Shown here: positions 7,862 to 15,794 of the stretch, in pieces
Numbering within the stretch: the first letter of the stretch is position 1
Layout of the letters: each line of letters begins with the position of its first letter
NCBI GenBank assembly: GCA_016213105.1
Contig: JACRBN010000016.1
Span: 331,954-395,953, forward strand
DNA from: Chloroflexota bacterium
GTDB taxonomy: Bacteria; Chloroflexota; Anaerolineae; Anaerolineales; Villigracilaceae
Direction of reading: 5' to 3'
Length of the DNA: 64,000 nt
Translations under genes and position numbers: made by a program
Notes under the pieces: generated by a model
Told to the model about the DNA's origin: nothing
The model's input: only the letters and a program-made list of their open reading frames with translations
Database searches by the model: none

Positions 7862-9478
7862 GTGAAACGCCTGCGCATTGTCCTCATCATTCTTGCCATC
7901 TTCCAATTCGCATGTGGAATGGTGACTCCGTCTCTATGGGGCACGTATTCCACGCCCACCTCCGCGCCGCCGACCATCCCTTCCACGGCGCGGCCGAGCA
8001 GGACGCCGCTCCCCACGGCATCCGCCACGATCACGCTCACTCCCAGCATCACCCCCACGGCCATCAGTTCCTTCATTACACCTACCCGCGGCGCGGCAGG
8101 GGTCGATGAACCCAATCCCACCCCGCGCAACACCAGCGCCGCCCCGATCCTGTATTACACCCAGAGCGGAGATACGCTGGCGGGCGTGGCCAGGCGCTTC
8201 GACGTGGAAGTCTCCGAGATCACCGCCACCGTCCCGCTCCCTGAATCGATCGATCTGATCGACCCGGGCACCCTGCTGGTCATCCCCGAACGGGTGATGG
8301 ACAATGTGACACCCAACGAGCAGATCCTGCCCGATAGCGAGGTGGTCTACACCGCCAGCGCCCTGGATTTCGACATCGACGCCTACCTCAACAGCACGGA
8401 CGGATACCTGAACAGCTACCGCGAGTATCTCGGCTCGACGGGCTGGGTCACCGGTCCCAATGCCATTCGGCGCCTGGCCGACGAGAACTCGATCAACCCG
8501 CGCCTGCTGCTGGCCGTGCTCGAATACGAGAGCCGTTGGGTGCGCGGCCAGCCGGTCGACGCCCTGCACGCCGAGTACCCGATGGGGTATGAGGATTTCC
8601 GCTACAAGAGCATGTTCACGCAAATGGTCTGGGCCATCAACCAGTTGTCCATCGGGTATTACGGCTGGCGCAACGGCACCATCACCGAGTTGAATTTTCC
8701 CGACGGCACCCGCCTGCGCCTCGACCCGCGCCTGAACGCGGGCACGGTCGCCGTACAATACCTGTTCTCCCGTCTGCACAGCCAGTCGCAGTGGGCGCAG
8801 ATCATCAACCTCGAAACGGGATTCCCCGCCCTGTACGAGGACATGTTCGGCGATCCCTGGGCGCGCGGCAACATGGTCAACCCCATCTTCCCGCCCGGCC
8901 TGTCCCAGCCCGCATTCGGCCTGCCCTTCGACCCGCGGGTGGAATGGAGCTACACCGGCGGCCCGCACGGCGCCTGGGAACATGACGGCGCCCTGGCCGC
9001 CATCGACTTCGCCCCGGCCACCGACCACGGCGGGTGCGCCGTCACCGACGCCTGGGTCACAGCCTCCGCGCCCGGGCTGGTGGTGCGCTCCGGGCAGGGC
9101 GTCGTGGTGGTCGACCTGGACGGCGACGGCTACGAACAAACCGGCTGGACGCTGCTCTACCTGCACATCGCCACCACCGACCGCATCCGCCAGGGCGAAT
9201 GGGTGGACGCCAACGATCATATCGGGCACCCCTCCTGTGAGGGCGGCATCTCCACCGGCACGCACCTGCATTTCGCCCGCAAATACAACGGCGAGTGGGT
9301 CCCGGCCGACGGCCCGATCCCCTTCGTGCTGGATGGGTGGAAAGTCATCGCCGGACAGAAACCCTACGAAGGCCTGCTCGTGCGCGGCGAAAAAACCATT
9401 ATTGCCGATCCCGTCGGGCAAGCCTGGTCGATCATTTTCCGCGAACCCAATGTCACACCCACCCCCGTCGGTCCTTAA
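7862..9478 (+). CDS. LysM / M23 peptidase lipoprotein, second tandem paralog
   Basis: A 538-residue paralog of its neighbours, starting with GTG. The signal peptide ends in the lipobox-like QFACG, followed by a Thr/Pro/Ser linker and a LysM domain (about 96-142, YTQSGDTLAGVARRFDVE). The shared middle region contains NPRLLLAVLEYESRW with Glu223. That string looks like the catalytic-Glu helix of lysozyme-like transglycosylases, and this is the only paralog that keeps the Glu. The M23 domain has PHGAWEHDGALAAIDFAP and GTHLHFAR. It is probably exported to the cell surface and acts on peptidoglycan. The third paralog begins 29 bases before this stop codon. Confidence 0.87.
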   Translation: MKRLRIVLIILAIFQFACGMVTPSLWGTYSTPTSAPPTIPSTARPSRTPLPTASATITLTPSITPTAISSFITPTRGAAGVDEPNPTPRNTSAAPILYYTQSGDTLAGVARRFDVEVSEITATVPLPESIDLIDPGTLLVIPERVMDNVTPNEQILPDSEVVYTASALDFDIDAYLNSTDGYLNSYREYLGSTGWVTGPNAIRRLADENSINPRLLLAVLEYESRWVRGQPVDALHAEYPMGYEDFRYKSMFTQMVWAINQLSIGYYGWRNGTITELNFPDGTRLRLDPRLNAGTVAVQYLFSRLHSQSQWAQIINLETGFPALYEDMFGDPWARGNMVNPIFPPGLSQPAFGLPFDPRVEWSYTGGPHGAWEHDGALAAIDFAPATDHGGCAVTDAWVTASAPGLVVRSGQGVVVVDLDGDGYEQTGWTLLYLHIATTDRIRQGEWVDANDHIGHPSCEGGISTGTHLHFARKYNGEWVPADGPIPFVLDGWKVIAGQKPYEGLLVRGEKTIIADPVGQAWSIIFREPNVTPTPVGP

Positions 9479-10943
9479 ATATGGCTGGATGGGATTCCTG
9501 GTCTGCGCCCTGCTGTTAAGCTCCTGCCTGCCGGCCGCCCGCCCCTCCTCCTTTCCGACCCCCAGTCCCTCCCCAACTTCGGTTGCCACCGTTCCCCCGG
9601 CGCAAACCCCGCTGCCGACCCGTCCCGCCTACGAGCCCGGCGAACTGGTGGATTACACCGCCCAGGACGGCGATACGCTGCCCGCCCTGGCCGCGCGCTT
9701 CAACACCACCGTCGAGGAGATCTTCCTGGCCAACCCGATCATCCCGCGCGAGGCCACCACCATGCCGCCCGGCCTGCCGATGAAGATTCCCATCTACTAT
9801 CGCGCGTTGTGGGGCAGTTCGTATCAGATTCTGCCCGACCACGCCTTCGTCAACGGGCCGACCCTGGTGGGCTTCAACACCGCGGCCTTCGTCGGCGCGC
9901 ATGACGGCTGGCTCAAGACCTATCGCACCTACGCGGGCGGAGAGTGGCTCAGCGGCGCGGAACTGGTGGACTTCATCGCCACCAACTTCAGCGTCAGCCC
10001 GCGCCTGCTGCTGGCCCTGCTGGAATTCCAGGGGCACGCCCTGTCCAAGCCGCAACCGCCCGTCGACCAGTACCTGCTTGGACATAAACAGGTCTATTAC
10101 GAAAGCGTATACCTGCAATTGGTCTGGGCCGCCAACACACTCAACAACGGCTACTACGGCTGGCGGGCCGGGACATTGCTGGAGCTGGAACTGCCCGACG
10201 GCATCCTGACCCGTCCCGACCCGTGGCAGAACGCCGCCAGCGTGAGCCTGCAATATTACTTTTCGAAGATCTACGCCACTGGCAACTTCAAGTCCGCCAC
10301 CGGGCCGATGGGACTGATCCGCACGTATACGGAATTGTTCGGCGACCCGTGGGAGACCCAATTCGAGCTTATCCCCGGCAGCCTGGAACAACCCGACCTG
10401 CTGCTGCCCTTCCCGCCCGGGCGCGTCTGGGCCTACACGGGCGGACCGCACACGGGCTGGGGCACCGGCTTTCCCTACGTTGCCGTGGACTTCGCGCCGC
10501 CCTCCGAATTCTCGGGCTGTTTCAAGGTCGACCCCGAGCAATTTTCCGTGGCCGCGGCCGATGGGCTGGTGGTGCGCTCGGGGGTGGACGGCCTGGCGCT
10601 CGACCTCGACAAGGACGGCGACGAGCGCACGGGCTGGGTCATCTTTTACCTGCACCTGGCGCGCGATGGCCGCGCCCTGGCCGGGCAGGAACTGCGCGCC
10701 GGCGATTACATCGGCTACCCCTCCTGCGAAGGCGGGCGGGTGACAGGCACGCACATACACATCGGGCGCAAATACAACGGGGAATGGATCCTGGCCGACA
10801 GCGTCCTGCCGTTCAACATGGAAGGCTGGATCACGCACAACGGCTCGACCGCCTATCAGGGCACCCTGACGCGCGGCAATGCCACCGTCACGGCCTGCGA
10901 GTGCGGCGATGCGGGCACCTCCATCATCGCCGGCCCGCGGTAG
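9450..10943 (+). CDS. LysM / M23 peptidase lipoprotein, third tandem paralog
   Basis: A 497-residue paralog. I place the start at the ATG at 9450 because it yields a proper signal peptide with the lipobox ALLLSSC; the open frame further upstream is the shadow of the previous gene. The LysM-like domain (about 69-115) is less typical. The middle region has SPRLLLALLEFQGHAL, with Gln194 where the second paralog has Glu223. The M23 domain has PHTGWGTGFPYVAVDFAP and GTHIHIGR. The 29-base overlap with the previous gene suggests coupled translation, so the last two paralogs are made together. Confidence 0.85.
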   Translation: MSHPPPSVLKYGWMGFLVCALLLSSCLPAARPSSFPTPSPSPTSVATVPPAQTPLPTRPAYEPGELVDYTAQDGDTLPALAARFNTTVEEIFLANPIIPREATTMPPGLPMKIPIYYRALWGSSYQILPDHAFVNGPTLVGFNTAAFVGAHDGWLKTYRTYAGGEWLSGAELVDFIATNFSVSPRLLLALLEFQGHALSKPQPPVDQYLLGHKQVYYESVYLQLVWAANTLNNGYYGWRAGTLLELELPDGILTRPDPWQNAASVSLQYYFSKIYATGNFKSATGPMGLIRTYTELFGDPWETQFELIPGSLEQPDLLLPFPPGRVWAYTGGPHTGWGTGFPYVAVDFAPPSEFSGCFKVDPEQFSVAAADGLVVRSGVDGLALDLDKDGDERTGWVIFYLHLARDGRALAGQELRAGDYIGYPSCEGGRVTGTHIHIGRKYNGEWILADSVLPFNMEGWITHNGSTAYQGTLTRGNATVTACECGDAGTSIIAGPR

Positions 10944-10960
10944 AGGCGCCATGCCCTAAT

Positions 10961-11009
10961 AAAAAATCCCCGCCTCGACTCTGCATCGAAGCGGGGATTT
11001 TGTTTTTTT
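10961..11009. terminator. Bidirectional terminator between convergent genes
   Basis: AAAATCCCCGC (10963-10973) and GCGGGGATTTT (10991-11001) pair with an inner TCGA/TCGA step, flanked by A-rich sequence on the left and T-runs on the right. It separates the third M23 gene (+) from the OsmC gene (-). Confidence 0.8.
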
Positions 11010-11468
11010 CTAGGCGGCGGGCGGCTGCCAGGCGCCTTCCTTGACCAGGGCATCGCCCTCGTAGATTTGATAACGCAATTCCATGGGGAAGGCCTTGCTC
11101 AGCATGGCCTGCGCGGGACAATACTTGAGCGCCGAGAGTTCGATGGCGCGCAGCAGCGCGGCCTCGTCGAGCCCTTGGCCGTGCAGCACGTAGGTGATAA
11201 CGGCACTGGTAATCACCTTGGGGTGTTCCCCGGCGCGTTCCGCGCTGACGTTGACATCGAAAGTCGTCACATCCTGCTTCTTCTTGCGCAGGATGGAGAT
11301 CACATCCATGCCCGTGCAACCCGCGAGGCCGAGCGCGATCAACTCCATCGGGCGGGCGGCGGTATCGTCGCCGCCGACGCCGGGATCGGTATCGATCCGC
11401 ACTTCGTGGCCGCTATCTGCCACGCCGACAAAGGTCATCTTTTCTTTCCAGCTTAATTTTGCTTCCAT
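11010..11468 (-). CDS. OsmC/Ohr family hydroperoxide reductase-like protein
   Basis: A 152-residue OsmC-fold protein with the two redox cysteines in GLAGCTGMD (Cys51) and LKYCPAQAM (Cys117). The family reduces organic and fatty-acid hydroperoxides through these thiols. It is the last gene of the sigma/anti-sigma/TlpA operon, which fits a role in peroxide or thiol stress. Its ATG follows the TlpA stop by three bases, and the GGAG of its ribosome binding site overlaps that stop. Confidence 0.87.
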   Translation of the reverse strand: MEAKLSWKEKMTFVGVADSGHEVRIDTDPGVGGDDTAARPMELIALGLAGCTGMDVISILRKKKQDVTTFDVNVSAERAGEHPKVITSAVITYVLHGQGLDEAALLRAIELSALKYCPAQAMLSKAFPMELRYQIYEGDALVKEGAWQPPAA

Positions 11469-11471
11469 GAG

Positions 11472-12053
11472 TTACTCCATGATCAGGGGTGTGACATATT
11501 TTTCGAGCATGGCGTCGGTGATCTCGCCCACCCATTGCAGGCGGATGATACCGGCGCGGTCGATCACATAGGAACTGGGCAGGCTCAGATTCTTGAAGGC
11601 CTGCTCGGTCGCCACATATTTTGGGTCGAGCCAGACAGGGAAGGTCAGCCCGTACTCTTCAACGAATTGCACCACGTCCGCGGCCGGGTCGCCGTCGTTT
11701 ATGGCAACCACCGAAAAGCCATCCGCGCGGTGCCGCTCGTAATAGGCCTGGAGGGTGGGCATCTCGGCCTTGCAGGGCGGGCACCAGGTGGCCCACAGGT
11801 TGACCAGCACCACCTGTCCGCTGTAATCGGTCAGCGAGGCGGGCGCCCCTGCCACGTCGGTCAGGCTGAGGTCGGGGGCGGCGTACTCGACCGCCAGGGG
11901 GATGGAGGAAATATTTTCGGTCTGGGCCTCCAGGGATGCCGCGGCTTTCGGCAACAGGGAGAAGGCGGCCACGCCGAGCAGGATCAATCCCACCCCTGCG
12001 ATGACCAGCGGCAGGGGCGAGGCTTTTCTTCGACTTTGGGACGGGTCGGTCAT
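11472..12053 (-). CDS. TlpA/ResA-type thiol-disulfide oxidoreductase
   Basis: A 193-residue membrane-anchored thioredoxin-fold protein. Residues 14-34 form an N-terminal membrane anchor, and the domain outside the membrane carries WATWCPPC with Cys91 and Cys94. TlpA/ResA proteins reduce disulfides on the outer face, for example in apocytochrome c or copper-site proteins. The gene sits between the zinc-ribbon gene and the OsmC gene in the sigma-factor operon. GGAG precedes the start. Confidence 0.9.
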   Translation of the reverse strand: MTDPSQSRRKASPLPLVIAGVGLILLGVAAFSLLPKAAASLEAQTENISSIPLAVEYAAPDLSLTDVAGAPASLTDYSGQVVLVNLWATWCPPCKAEMPTLQAYYERHRADGFSVVAINDGDPAADVVQFVEEYGLTFPVWLDPKYVATEQAFKNLSLPSSYVIDRAGIIRLQWVGEITDAMLEKYVTPLIME

Positions 12054-12100
12054 TCAAACTCCAGGTTCACACGCACCCGCACGGGGCGCGGAAAAAATCA

Positions 12101-12307
12101 TCAGGTGCAGCCGCCACCATCGCCGTTGACGTATCCGCAGCGGGGACATTCGAGCTGGAGCAGGCCGTTGTAATCCAGCCGCCCCTGGCCGCATTTTGGG
12201 CAGGGCGCGCCCAGGCGCAGCGGCTCGGTCTTGGATGCCTCGGGCTGTCCAATGCCCAGCAACAGCAATTCGAGCGAGGGCAGCGTTCGTTCAGGTTCGG
12301 GTGTCAC
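12101..12307 (-). CDS. Small zinc-ribbon protein
   Basis: About 68 residues from a GTG at 12307. The C-terminal half has CPKCGQG and, 15 residues later, ECPRCGY, a four-cysteine zinc ribbon, followed by a Gly-rich tail ending in GGGCT. No ribosome binding site is clear and no ATG lies between the anti-sigma stop and the ribbon, so the start is uncertain. A longer frame would run back through the anti-sigma gene and is less likely. Function is unknown; position between anti-sigma and TlpA genes suggests a redox- or zinc-linked role. Confidence 0.55.
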   Translation of the reverse strand: MTPEPERTLPSLELLLLGIGQPEASKTEPLRLGAPCPKCGQGRLDYNGLLQLECPRCGYVNGDGGGCT

Positions 12308-12330
12308 AGGGGTTCGATGCGCGGGGTTGA

Positions 12331-12594
12331 TTAGTGCGCGCCGTGCAGCAGGTCGTCCAGTTGCAGGCTCTTGAACAGCCGCTGGCGGACGTCGGCGGGC
12401 AGGCCCTCGCGGACGGTCTCGGTCTGGTACAGGTCGATGGTCTTCTTCATGGTGTTGACCACCACGCGACAATCATCGCATTCGGAGAGGTGACGTTCCA
12501 GCTCGCGGCACAACTCATCGCGCAGGGAACCATCCACGTATTCCGAGATGGTGCCCAACAGTTCGTTGCATTCGTGTTTGTGTTGGTGTTTCAC
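12331..12594 (-). CDS. Zinc-finger anti-sigma factor (zf-HC2 / ZAS type)
   Basis: An 87-residue protein with the ZAS motif: ERHLSECDDC gives His35, Cys39 and Cys42, and an upstream HEC supplies further ligands. Such proteins hold a partner ECF sigma factor inactive, and many release it when the cysteines are oxidised. No membrane segment is present, so it is cytoplasmic. It overlaps the sigma gene by ATGA (12594-12591), a classic coupled sigma/anti-sigma pair. Confidence 0.88.
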   Translation of the reverse strand: MKHQHKHECNELLGTISEYVDGSLRDELCRELERHLSECDDCRVVVNTMKKTIDLYQTETVREGLPADVRQRLFKSLQLDDLLHGAH

Positions 12595-13199
12595 TTGGTT
12601 CTCTCCTCGGTCAATCGGCCGGTAAAGTAGGACGATAACTGTTCCCGCAGGTTGAGCCGCGCCCGCAGCAGGCGGGTCTTCACAGCGGTTTCAGTCAGCC
12701 CCAGCGCCTGACTGGTCTCCTGGATCGACAGACCCTCGATGTCGCGCAGCAGGAAGACCGCGCGCAGTTTCTCGGGCAGTTTCAGGATGGCCGCATCCAG
12801 CGCGCGCTGCGACTCGGCGGATAGGAAATCGGATTCGGGCAGGCAGCACCAGTCGGTCAACTGCACGGGAGCGGGCAGATCGTCCGCCTCCTCCTGCGGC
12901 TCCTCTGCGATCTCCACCTGCGGCCGCTGGCGGCGGATGAGCATCAGCGCCTCGTTGACGGCGATGCGGTACAGCCAGGTCAGCGGACTGGAGCGGCCCT
13001 CGAAACTCTTGAGCGATTGCAGGGCCTTGAGGAAGGTGTTTTGCAGCACGTCCTCGGCATCCTGCGGGGTGCCCAGCATCTTGAGTCCCAACCGGTAGAT
13101 CGGCGCGGAGGCCAGATCCACCAGGCGGGCAAACTCGGCGCGGTCACCGGCTTTCAGCCGCTCCACCGAAATATCAGTTGGTGTCGTTTCAATTACCAT
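12591..13199 (-). CDS. ECF-type RNA polymerase sigma factor (sigma-70 family)
   Basis: A 202-residue two-domain ECF sigma factor. Region 2 includes GTPQDAEDVLQNTFLKAL and SSPLTWLYRIAVNEAL; region 4 includes KLPEKLRAVFLLRDIEGLS and the helix-turn-helix ETSQALGLTETAVKTRLLRA. The linker is longer than usual and contains a CC pair. It should direct polymerase to a small stress regulon that includes its own operon. The ATG at 13199 directly follows a candidate ECF -10 element; a GTG a few codons in is an alternative start. Confidence 0.9.
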   Translation of the reverse strand: MVIETTPTDISVERLKAGDRAEFARLVDLASAPIYRLGLKMLGTPQDAEDVLQNTFLKALQSLKSFEGRSSPLTWLYRIAVNEALMLIRRQRPQVEIAEEPQEEADDLPAPVQLTDWCCLPESDFLSAESQRALDAAILKLPEKLRAVFLLRDIEGLSIQETSQALGLTETAVKTRLLRARLNLREQLSSYFTGRLTEERTK

Positions 13200-13200
13200 T

Positions 13201-13228
13201 TAGATGCAAACCTCGTAAAAAAGTCACA
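13201..13228 (-). promoter_or_regulatory. Candidate autoregulatory ECF promoter
   Basis: On the minus strand TGTGAC (13228-13223) and CATCTA (13206-13201) are 16 bp apart, similar in spacing and base content to ECF promoters of the AAC / CGTC type. The ATG follows within two bases, so the transcript would start at or just inside the annotated start. Confidence 0.35.
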
Positions 13229-13241
13229 AAGTATGGATGAC

Positions 13242-13298
13242 CTGGAGTCCGTAAGTTCTACCTGCGCATCATCCCGAAGTAGAACTTCGGGACTCCAG
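13242..13298. repeat. Imperfect 20-bp inverted repeat ahead of the ECF operon
   Basis: CTGGAGTCC-gt-AAGTTCTAC (13242-13261) pairs with GTAGAACTT-cg-GGACTCCAG (13279-13298). The outer GGAGTCC recurs in the inverted repeats at 36336 and 41705. The rest of the 345-bp gap 13200-13543 holds no gene that I can support. Confidence 0.6.
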
Positions 13299-13531
13299 AG
13301 CACGCCCTAAAATTTCGAGAAGATACAAAAAATCTCGAACTGCGCACAGTATAACCGAGAATGAATCGGGGCAACCGCCTATCGCTTGCCCATGATTTGC
13401 AGGATTCTTATTCAATATTGCGAGTTTCGCGGGGATGGCAGGAAATTTTTTCCAACTGCATCACGAAAATGGCGGGATTAATGTCTATACTTTTATGATG
13501 TTTGATACTACTTGCATTTGAGGGTTGGCGA

Positions 13532-13537
13532 TAAGAT
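13532..13537 (+). promoter_or_regulatory. -10 box 6 nt before the start codon (leaderless type)
   Basis: TAAGAT at 13532-13537, then GTAAAA and ATG at 13544, with no Shine-Dalgarno sequence. Confidence 0.4.
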
Positions 13538-13543
13538 GTAAAA

Positions 13544-14020
13544 ATGTTAGGCACTTTAGTGGACATCCCCCTCTTCCAAGGATTCAGCGAACGGCAAATC
13601 AACCTGCTCACGCCCCTGTTCCAGACCTATTCCTGCCCCGAGGATACGGCCATTTTCGAACAGGGCAACAAGGCAGATTATTTGTACATGATCCTGCATG
13701 GAACCGTGGAGGTGCGCTACAAACCCTACGACGGCCCGCCCATTGTTCTGACGCGCCTGAAGGCGGGCGACGTGGTCGGCTGGTCGGCGGTGATCGGCAG
13801 CCCCGTCTACACCTCGGGGGCGCGCAGCACCTCGCCGGTCGAGGCCCTTCGCATCCGCGGGCGCGACCTGGAATGGCTGTGCCGGGAACATCCCAACACG
13901 GGCTCCACAATCCTGGATCGGCTGGCGCAGGTGGTATCATTACGTTGGAAGAACGCCCGCGCGCAGGTCAAGACCATGCTGAGGGAGGGCGTGGGCACCT
14001 ACAAGCTCTCAGGCTCATAA
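13544..14020 (+). CDS. Stand-alone cyclic nucleotide-binding domain protein
   Basis: A 158-residue protein with a CNB fold: FEQGNKADYLYMILHGTVEV in the early strands, LKAGDVVGWSAVIG in the Gly-x-x-x-Gly segment, and a C-helix from about residue 105. The usual Crp helix-turn-helix is absent, and the chain ends soon after the C-helix. It is therefore more likely a ligand sensor that works through protein contact than a transcription factor. It is followed nine bases later by a NifU-like gene and is probably cotranscribed. Confidence 0.8.
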   Translation: MLGTLVDIPLFQGFSERQINLLTPLFQTYSCPEDTAIFEQGNKADYLYMILHGTVEVRYKPYDGPPIVLTRLKAGDVVGWSAVIGSPVYTSGARSTSPVEALRIRGRDLEWLCREHPNTGSTILDRLAQVVSLRWKNARAQVKTMLREGVGTYKLSGS

Positions 14021-14029
14021 GGAGACGAC

Positions 14030-14272
14030 ATGGTGATGCAAGCGCAAGACCTGGAAGGACAGATCCGCGGCCTGATCGAAAAACTCGACGCCTACGTGGA
14101 ACAATTCCACGGCGGCTCGGTGGAATTCGTGGCCTTCGACGGCAAGACCCTCTCCGTACACCTGGGCGGCGCCTGCCTGGGATGTCCGCTCTCCCCTTCC
14201 ACCCTGCATGGATGGGTGGCGGGCACCATTCACCAATTCTTCCCCGACGTGGAAGTGATTGAAGCCAAGTAG
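14030..14272 (+). CDS. NifU-like C-terminal domain Fe-S scaffold protein
   Basis: An 80-residue protein that is only the NifU C-terminal domain, with GGACLGCPLS giving the CxxC pair Cys49 and Cys52. Such proteins assemble or carry Fe-S clusters. AAGGAG at 14019-14024 precedes the ATG. The linkage to a CNB domain protein is unusual and suggests that cluster assembly or delivery is tied to a small-molecule signal. Confidence 0.87.
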   Translation: MVMQAQDLEGQIRGLIEKLDAYVEQFHGGSVEFVAFDGKTLSVHLGGACLGCPLSPSTLHGWVAGTIHQFFPDVEVIEAK

Positions 14273-14277
14273 ATGAC

Positions 14278-14309
14278 AAAAAACTCCCTGATGATCAGGG
14301 AGTTTTTTT
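14278..14309. terminator. Bidirectional Rho-independent terminator
   Basis: AAACTCCCTGAT (14281-14292) and ATCAGGGAGTTT (14294-14305) flanked by A-run and T-run. It lies between the convergent NifU-like (+) and membrane (-) genes. Confidence 0.88.
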
Positions 14310-14328
14310 ATTGGGATGACAGACAGGA

Positions 14329-14945
14329 TCAGCGTTTGGCAAAAGCCCTGAACACCAGGAACCCGCCGCCCAGGATCAGCGCCACGGCCCAGATGTAGTT
14401 GGCCCAATCCATGAGCGAGGCCGCGGCCAACACACCGAAAATACCCAGCACCACAGCAGGATAATATAATAGGCCCAGCTCGCTTTTGCCAGCAAGGCCA
14501 CCAGAACGAAGGTCAAGGCCATGCCGAGGAAGAACGCGGTGCCGCCCCCAAACAGGCCCAGATTCTCGGGCATCACGGTGACGACCGCCAGCGTGGTCAA
14601 CACGCCCGCAGGGATCAAGGCCCACCAGCGCGAACGGTCCAGCACATACGTCACCCAGAAGGAAACGGAGACGCCGCCCAAAAATACCGCGCCGCCAAAA
14701 TCACCCAACTGTTCATTGAAGAGAATAAGCACGCCCAGCGCCGCCAGGGTGAAGCCGGGGAAGGTGGCCCACCAATGGCCGCCGAACAACAGGGTGAGAA
14801 AGGCCACGCCCGCAACCAGGAAGACCGAGCCCCAGAACACGTTTGAAGCACTCTCGAGGTAACCCAGAGTCTGGGCCAGCAGCAGGCCGCCGCCCAGCAA
14901 GAGGACCGCGCCCAGCACAATGCGGGGATCGAAACGTTTCATCAT
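14329..14945 (-). pseudogene. LiaI/LiaF-like polytopic membrane protein, frameshifted
   Basis: About 205 residues of closely spaced hydrophobic segments resembling the LiaI/LiaF transmembrane domain. The first frame (from ATG at 14945) runs through MALTFVLVALLAKASWAYY and then degenerates. A second frame resumes with YPAVVLGIFGVLAAASLMD and finishes at 14329. The switch lies in the alternating A/T run 14461-14470 and equals two extra bases or a -1 step. It could be a real loss, phase variation in a dinucleotide run, or a sequencing error. It is the last gene of a three-gene membrane operon. Confidence 0.7.
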
Positions 14946-14956
14946 GATGAGTTCCT

Positions 14957-14983
14957 TTCGTATTACGGAGTGCGGATTTAAGT
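14957..14983. repeat. Palindromic repeat, copy 1
   Basis: A hairpin with arms GGAGTGCGGA / TCCGCACTCC at about 14968-14993 in the gap between two operon genes. It matches the element at 46478-46505 at about 24 of 27 positions. Confidence 0.45.
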
Positions 14984-14999
14984 CCGCACTCCGATTCTT

Positions 15000-15794
15000 T
15001 TACGACACTTTGATATCCGCCGCGCCCGCATCGATCTTGATCTCGATGGCATTGGCCGCCGTCTCGAAATCGGGCGATTGATAGACGTCGCCCGTGCGCG
15101 GGAAGCGGGAGGTATCCACGCTCAGGGAGGCGGCGCCCGTCGTCGCGCGGATGCGGGCGGCCATCTCAGCGGGCACGGTCAGATTCAACGAGGCGGCGCC
15201 CAGGCTGAAATCCGCGCGCAGGCGGCCCTGTGCGGGCAGGCGGATGCGCGTCTCGCTGGCGCCCGTCTCCACTTTGAGCGAGGTCAGCCGCAGGTCGTGC
15301 AGGTCGGCTTCGGTCTTGTTCGCGCCCATTTGCAGGGTCCGCGCGGTCGGGATGTTCGCGTTCAGACGCATGTCCCAATCGTAGCGGTCCCAATGCCCGA
15401 AGAAGGGGAAGTTCGGCTGCGGCGGGTTCAAGCGGACTTCGAGCCTGCTCCCGTTTAATCGGGAGTCCTGTTCGAGGCCGCCCGAGAAGACGCCGTTGGC
15501 CAGTTCATCCATGCCCGCGCCGCTGCCGATGCGCAGTTCGCCCGCGCCGTGGTTGACGCGCACGGAGGCCTCACTCGCGCCCTGCAAACTCACCGAAGCG
15601 GACTCACCCACGGGCGATTTGCCGCGCATGAACACACTGAGCACCATCCAGCCGCCGAAGAAGATCAATACCAGCGGCCAGAAAAATGCCATGGGAGTGG
15701 CTCCGCCCGGCAGGCGGACGCCCATCTGGCCGGCCAGCATCAGGCCGCCCAACAGCAGCAAGACCGCGCCCCAAAAAAGGGAGGATCTATTCAT
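15000..15794 (-). CDS. LiaF-like membrane protein with a toastrack-type domain
   Basis: A 264-residue protein with two N-terminal membrane helices (about 5-24 and 34-54), then a beta-rich domain. That domain has repeated short strands such as VNHGAGELRIGSGA, TGASETRIRLPA and FSLGAASLNLTVPA, typical of the DUF4097/LiaF C-terminal beta-helix-like fold. Family members sit on cell-envelope stress systems, often as inhibitors of a histidine kinase. The gene overlaps the upstream membrane gene by eight bases; no kinase or regulator is adjacent here. Confidence 0.75.
   Translation of the reverse strand: MNRSSLFWGAVLLLLGGLMLAGQMGVRLPGGATPMAFFWPLVLIFFGGWMVLSVFMRGKSPVGESASVSLQGASEASVRVNHGAGELRIGSGAGMDELANGVFSGGLEQDSRLNGSRLEVRLNPPQPNFPFFGHWDRYDWDMRLNANIPTARTLQMGANKTEADLHDLRLTSLKVETGASETRIRLPAQGRLRADFSLGAASLNLTVPAEMAARIRATTGAASLSVDTSRFPRTGDVYQSPDFETAANAIEIKIDAGAADIKVS

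Noticed and set aside
8982..9449. N-terminal extension of the third M23 gene
   Set aside because: The extended frame is the shadow of the second paralog. A signal peptide with lipobox begins at 9450.
7934..9589. A 551-codon open frame on the minus strand across the M23 genes
   Set aside because: It is the complement of GC-rich coding DNA. The plus strand has full LysM and M23 motifs and signal peptides, while the minus frame is rich in Gly/Arg/Ala/His with no domain.
14461..14470. Programmed -1 frameshift in the LiaI-like gene
   Set aside because: The site is an alternating A/T run without an X-XXY-YYZ heptamer or a downstream stem, so an indel is more likely.
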